Notes under the pieces: model-generated
Database searches by the model: none
Seen by the model: only the letters and a program-made list of their open reading frames with translations
Told to the model about the DNA's origin: nothing
Part shown: positions 62,131 to 64,000 of the stretch, piece by piece
How the letters are laid out: the number at the start of each line of letters is the position of its first letter
How positions within the stretch are numbered: the stretch's first letter is position 1
Made by a program: the position numbers and the translations under genes
Assembly: GCF_025917315.1 (NCBI RefSeq)
Contig: NZ_CP080627.1
Coordinates: 3,472,001 to 3,536,000 of the forward strand
Length of the DNA: 64,000 nt
Direction of reading: 5' to 3'
Source: Halomonas qaidamensis
Lineage (GTDB): Bacteria > Pseudomonadota > Gammaproteobacteria > Pseudomonadales > Halomonadaceae

Positions 62131-63324
62131 CCATAAACAGCGAACCGGCGTGCCTTTCTCTATCTGCTGGTGCGGGTCAATCACCGCTAATGCGTCAGCA
62201 CTAATACACGATGAAAGCACGCCTGAGTTTTGGTCTTCAAACGCATCAGCTATGACGCCCTCCTCGCTAAACCGCAGCGCAACACGCATATAGTGCTGGC
62301 GTGGGCCAGTACTCGTGTTGAAATTAGCCGTGGCCATTAGGGCAGGCAAGGCGCTCAACGCTGAGCAACCCAGTAGGCTTCCTATCAAAGGACGTAAAAA
62401 CAACCACGCGCCCACAAACCCAGAAACAGGGTTACCCGGCAACCCTACAAAACGCGCCTCGCTGCCATCTTCACGTGGCAGACGGCCTAGCGCCAACGGT
62501 TTTCCTGGGCGAATCGCCAGTTTCCACATATCTAATTGGCCTAGCGTTTCCAGCGCAGCCTTAACATGATCTTCTTCTCCGACGCTAACCCCACCGGTGC
62601 TGACAACCACGTCAGCGACGGAGGCGGCTTGCGTTAATAATTTGACCGTCTGGGCATAATCGTCAGGCACACTAACCCGCTGTACCACCTCCGCACCAAA
62701 GTTTTCTAGCAATCGTTTCAGCATCGGCCGATTAGAGTTATATAGCTGACCTGGCTTTAACGGCGTGCCAGGATCAACTATTTCGTCACCCGTCGACAGT
62801 AGCGCTACCCTCGGCCGACGACGCACGCTCACCTGGGTAATTCCTTGCCCCGCCAAATGCCCCAGCGCTGCCGCCTCCAGGCGCTCGCCTGCCGCCAGCA
62901 GCAGCTCCCCCTGGTGTACATCACGCCCTTGGCGGCGCACGTTGTCGCCCACCGGCAGTGCATCCGGCATCAATGCTTGGTCACCGTGCTGCGTTACCCG
63001 CTCTTGCATCACTACACAGTCGGCGCCATCAGGAATCTCACCGCCGGTAAAAATGCGCGCACAACTGCCTGGTGCCAAGGGTACAGCGGGGCTGCCCGCC
63101 GCAATACGCTGGCTGATCGGCAGCCACTTGCCCGCATCACTGGCACGAAGCGCGTAGCCATCCATTGCGCTGTTATCAAATGGCGGGACGTCTAGCTGTG
63201 CGTTAACAGCGTCGGTCAACACACGCCCAGCTGCCGCATCAAGCGGCACACGCTCAGCGCCAAGCGGAGTGACATCGGCTAGCAGCGCTTCAAGCGCGGC
63301 ACTTATCGGCTGTAACTCAGCCAT
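62119..63324 (-). CDS. moeA: Molybdopterin molybdotransferase
   Basis: This 401-residue protein starts at the ATG at 63324, with GGGGG upstream, inside the last codons of moaB; the frame is open further but those residues do not belong to MoeA. Blocks PPFDNSAMDGYALRA, RIFTGGEIPDGADCVVMQER, VVSTGGVSVGEEDHVKAAL and FVGLPGNPVSGFVG are diagnostic. It inserts molybdate into adenylated molybdopterin. It is downstream of moaB on the minus strand. Confidence 0.95.
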   Translation of the reverse strand: MAELQPISAALEALLADVTPLGAERVPLDAAAGRVLTDAVNAQLDVPPFDNSAMDGYALRASDAGKWLPISQRIAAGSPAVPLAPGSCARIFTGGEIPDGADCVVMQERVTQHGDQALMPDALPVGDNVRRQGRDVHQGELLLAAGERLEAAALGHLAGQGITQVSVRRRPRVALLSTGDEIVDPGTPLKPGQLYNSNRPMLKRLLENFGAEVVQRVSVPDDYAQTVKLLTQAASVADVVVSTGGVSVGEEDHVKAALETLGQLDMWKLAIRPGKPLALGRLPREDGSEARFVGLPGNPVSGFVGAWLFLRPLIGSLLGCSALSALPALMATANFNTSTGPRQHYMRVALRFSEEGVIADAFEDQNSGVLSSCISADALAVIDPHQQIEKGTPVRCLWLQR

Positions 63325-63835
63325 GCTGCCCCCGGCCTGGAATGACGAGGTTGGCGAAGTTGCAGGGTTTGTGGCGGCTGTCGAGTTGTTCCGCCAAAAT
63401 GCCGTCCCAACCAGTGCGGCAGGCGCCGGTTGAACCTGGCAGGCAAAACATGACTGTGGCATTAGCGAAGCCACCTAACGCGCGGCTTTGAATGGTTGAA
63501 CTACCAATCTCATCACCACTCAGCTGGCGAAAACGTTCACCGAATCCCTCAATACGCTTATCCAGTAGCACGGACACCGCCTCAGGCGTCGAGTCACGCC
63601 CCGTAAAGCCAGTGCCGCCCGTGGTAATCACCACCTGAACGTTGGCATCGGCAATCCACTGGGCAACGACCGCGCGGATTTGGTAGACGTCATCTGGCAC
63701 GATGCGCTTTTCGGCTAGGGTGTGACCTGCTTCGGTTAAACGTTGTACCAGCGCTTGTCCAGAGCGGTCGGTCTCTTCCGTGCGCGTATCCGATACCGTC
63801 AATACCGCTATTTTTAAGGGCTCCATGCTGTCCAT
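63317..63835 (-). CDS. moaB: Molybdenum cofactor biosynthesis protein B
   Basis: This 172-residue MogA/MoaB-fold protein has the molybdopterin-binding motif ITTGGTGFTGRDSTPEAVS and the later VMFCLPGSTGACRTGWDGIL. It adenylates molybdopterin before MoeA acts. AAGGAG lies 7-8 bases before the first ATG, inside the end of the upstream gene. The last 8 bases overlap moeA, so the two are translationally coupled. Confidence 0.94.
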   Translation of the reverse strand: MDSMEPLKIAVLTVSDTRTEETDRSGQALVQRLTEAGHTLAEKRIVPDDVYQIRAVVAQWIADANVQVVITTGGTGFTGRDSTPEAVSVLLDKRIEGFGERFRQLSGDEIGSSTIQSRALGGFANATVMFCLPGSTGACRTGWDGILAEQLDSRHKPCNFANLVIPGRGQHG

Positions 63836-63839
63836 GGGC

Positions 63840-64000
63840 TTACTCCTTGGCTTTTTTCTGGGCTTGGCGAGCCTCTAATGCGGCTAGCTGTTCAGGAGTT
63901 GCGGTACCTTGGTAGTGGGCTTTCCATTCGCTGTAGGGCATGCCGTAGACATACTCACGGGCAGCGTCATAGTCCAGTGCTTTACCTTGCTCATCTGCTG
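63840..64000 (-). CDS. DUF1244-family protein, C-terminal part (runs off the window)
   Basis: The visible 53 residues read DYDAAREYVYGMPYSEWKAH and continue ATPEQLAALEARQAQKKAKE to a stop at 63840. The YDxAREYVYGMPYxEWKxxYQ pattern is the C-terminal signature of DUF1244, a small protein of unknown function common in proteobacteria. It lies 4 bases upstream of moaB, whose ribosome site it contains, so the genes are probably cotranscribed. Confidence 0.78.
   Translation of the reverse strand, partial: ADEQGKALDYDAAREYVYGMPYSEWKAHYQGTATPEQLAALEARQAQKKAKE

Noticed and set aside
63325..63474. A 50-residue N-terminal extension of MoeA
   Set aside because: It is an alternative frame of the moaB 3' end. 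The ATG at 63324 begins the true MoeA sequence.

Overview
The window is a stretch of chromosome from a gammaproteobacterium that looks like Halomonas/Vreelandella. That placement is an inference from the gene mix: TRAP transport, arginine-transaminase genes, acidic proteins, lateral flagellin pairs and Pseudomonas-like protein families with moderate G+C. No rRNA, tRNA, CRISPR array or intact insertion sequence was seen.

Region 1 (1-9.3 kb, mostly minus strand) is motility. It holds the N-terminal part of a methyl-accepting chemotaxis protein, then a scarred accessory patch, then two flagellin genes and two fliD cap genes. Each flagellin and fliD gene has its own sigma-28-type promoter. The scarred patch holds a frameshifted Rpn-type nuclease remnant, a 3' remnant of rmlB, an intact two-gene toxin-antitoxin-like operon with an ADP-ribosyltransferase-like protein, a 5' remnant of rmlA, two broken copies of a small gene, and two copies of a 108-bp nested inverted-repeat element. 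It reads like the remains of a dTDP-sugar (flagellin or surface glycosylation) island.

Region 2 (9.3-18.6 kb) is housekeeping and envelope: a 24-residue membrane peptide, two serine hydrolases (a class C-like and a class A beta-lactamase fold), YqhA, ExoD, TerB-like and YejK proteins, a YadGH-type ABC exporter, a parvulin prolyl isomerase, a DUF1624-type membrane protein and a very acidic secreted protein.

Region 3 (18.9-33.4 kb) is catabolic. A TRAP transporter, an SDR, a LysR regulator, a CaiB-type CoA-transferase and an HMG-CoA-lyase-type enzyme form one possible module for a branched dicarboxylate. The next block is gbuA, a YjiH-family transporter, a 2-ketoarginine decarboxylase (AruI type) and an aldehyde dehydrogenase, which is the lower arginine-transaminase route. 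It faces a divergent sigma-54 activator, and the intergenic DNA carries a good -24/-12 promoter and two matching palindromes.

Region 4 (33.4-52 kb) has a CUT1 sugar or glycerol-phosphate ABC transporter, a RES/Xre toxin-antitoxin pair and the methionine salvage genes mtnA, mtnBCD and mtnK, with an AT-rich two-TM gene of unknown function placed between mtnD and mtnK. A DeoR-type regulator follows, divergent from an operon of AfuA-like binding protein, double permease, ATPase, metallo-beta-lactamase protein and a polynucleotide-phosphatase-like HAD protein. The intergenic region has three operator-like repeats spaced exactly 21 bp apart. A sodium-solute symporter closes the region.

Region 5 (52.4-62.1 kb) is a complete Wsp-like chemosensory operon: receptor, CheB, CheR-TPR, CheA-REC hybrid, stand-alone receiver, HPt-REC-REC-GGDEF diguanylate cyclase, and two CheW proteins. 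It probably controls cyclic-di-GMP rather than swimming. The window ends with moeA, moaB and the C-terminal end of a DUF1244 gene, all on the minus strand.
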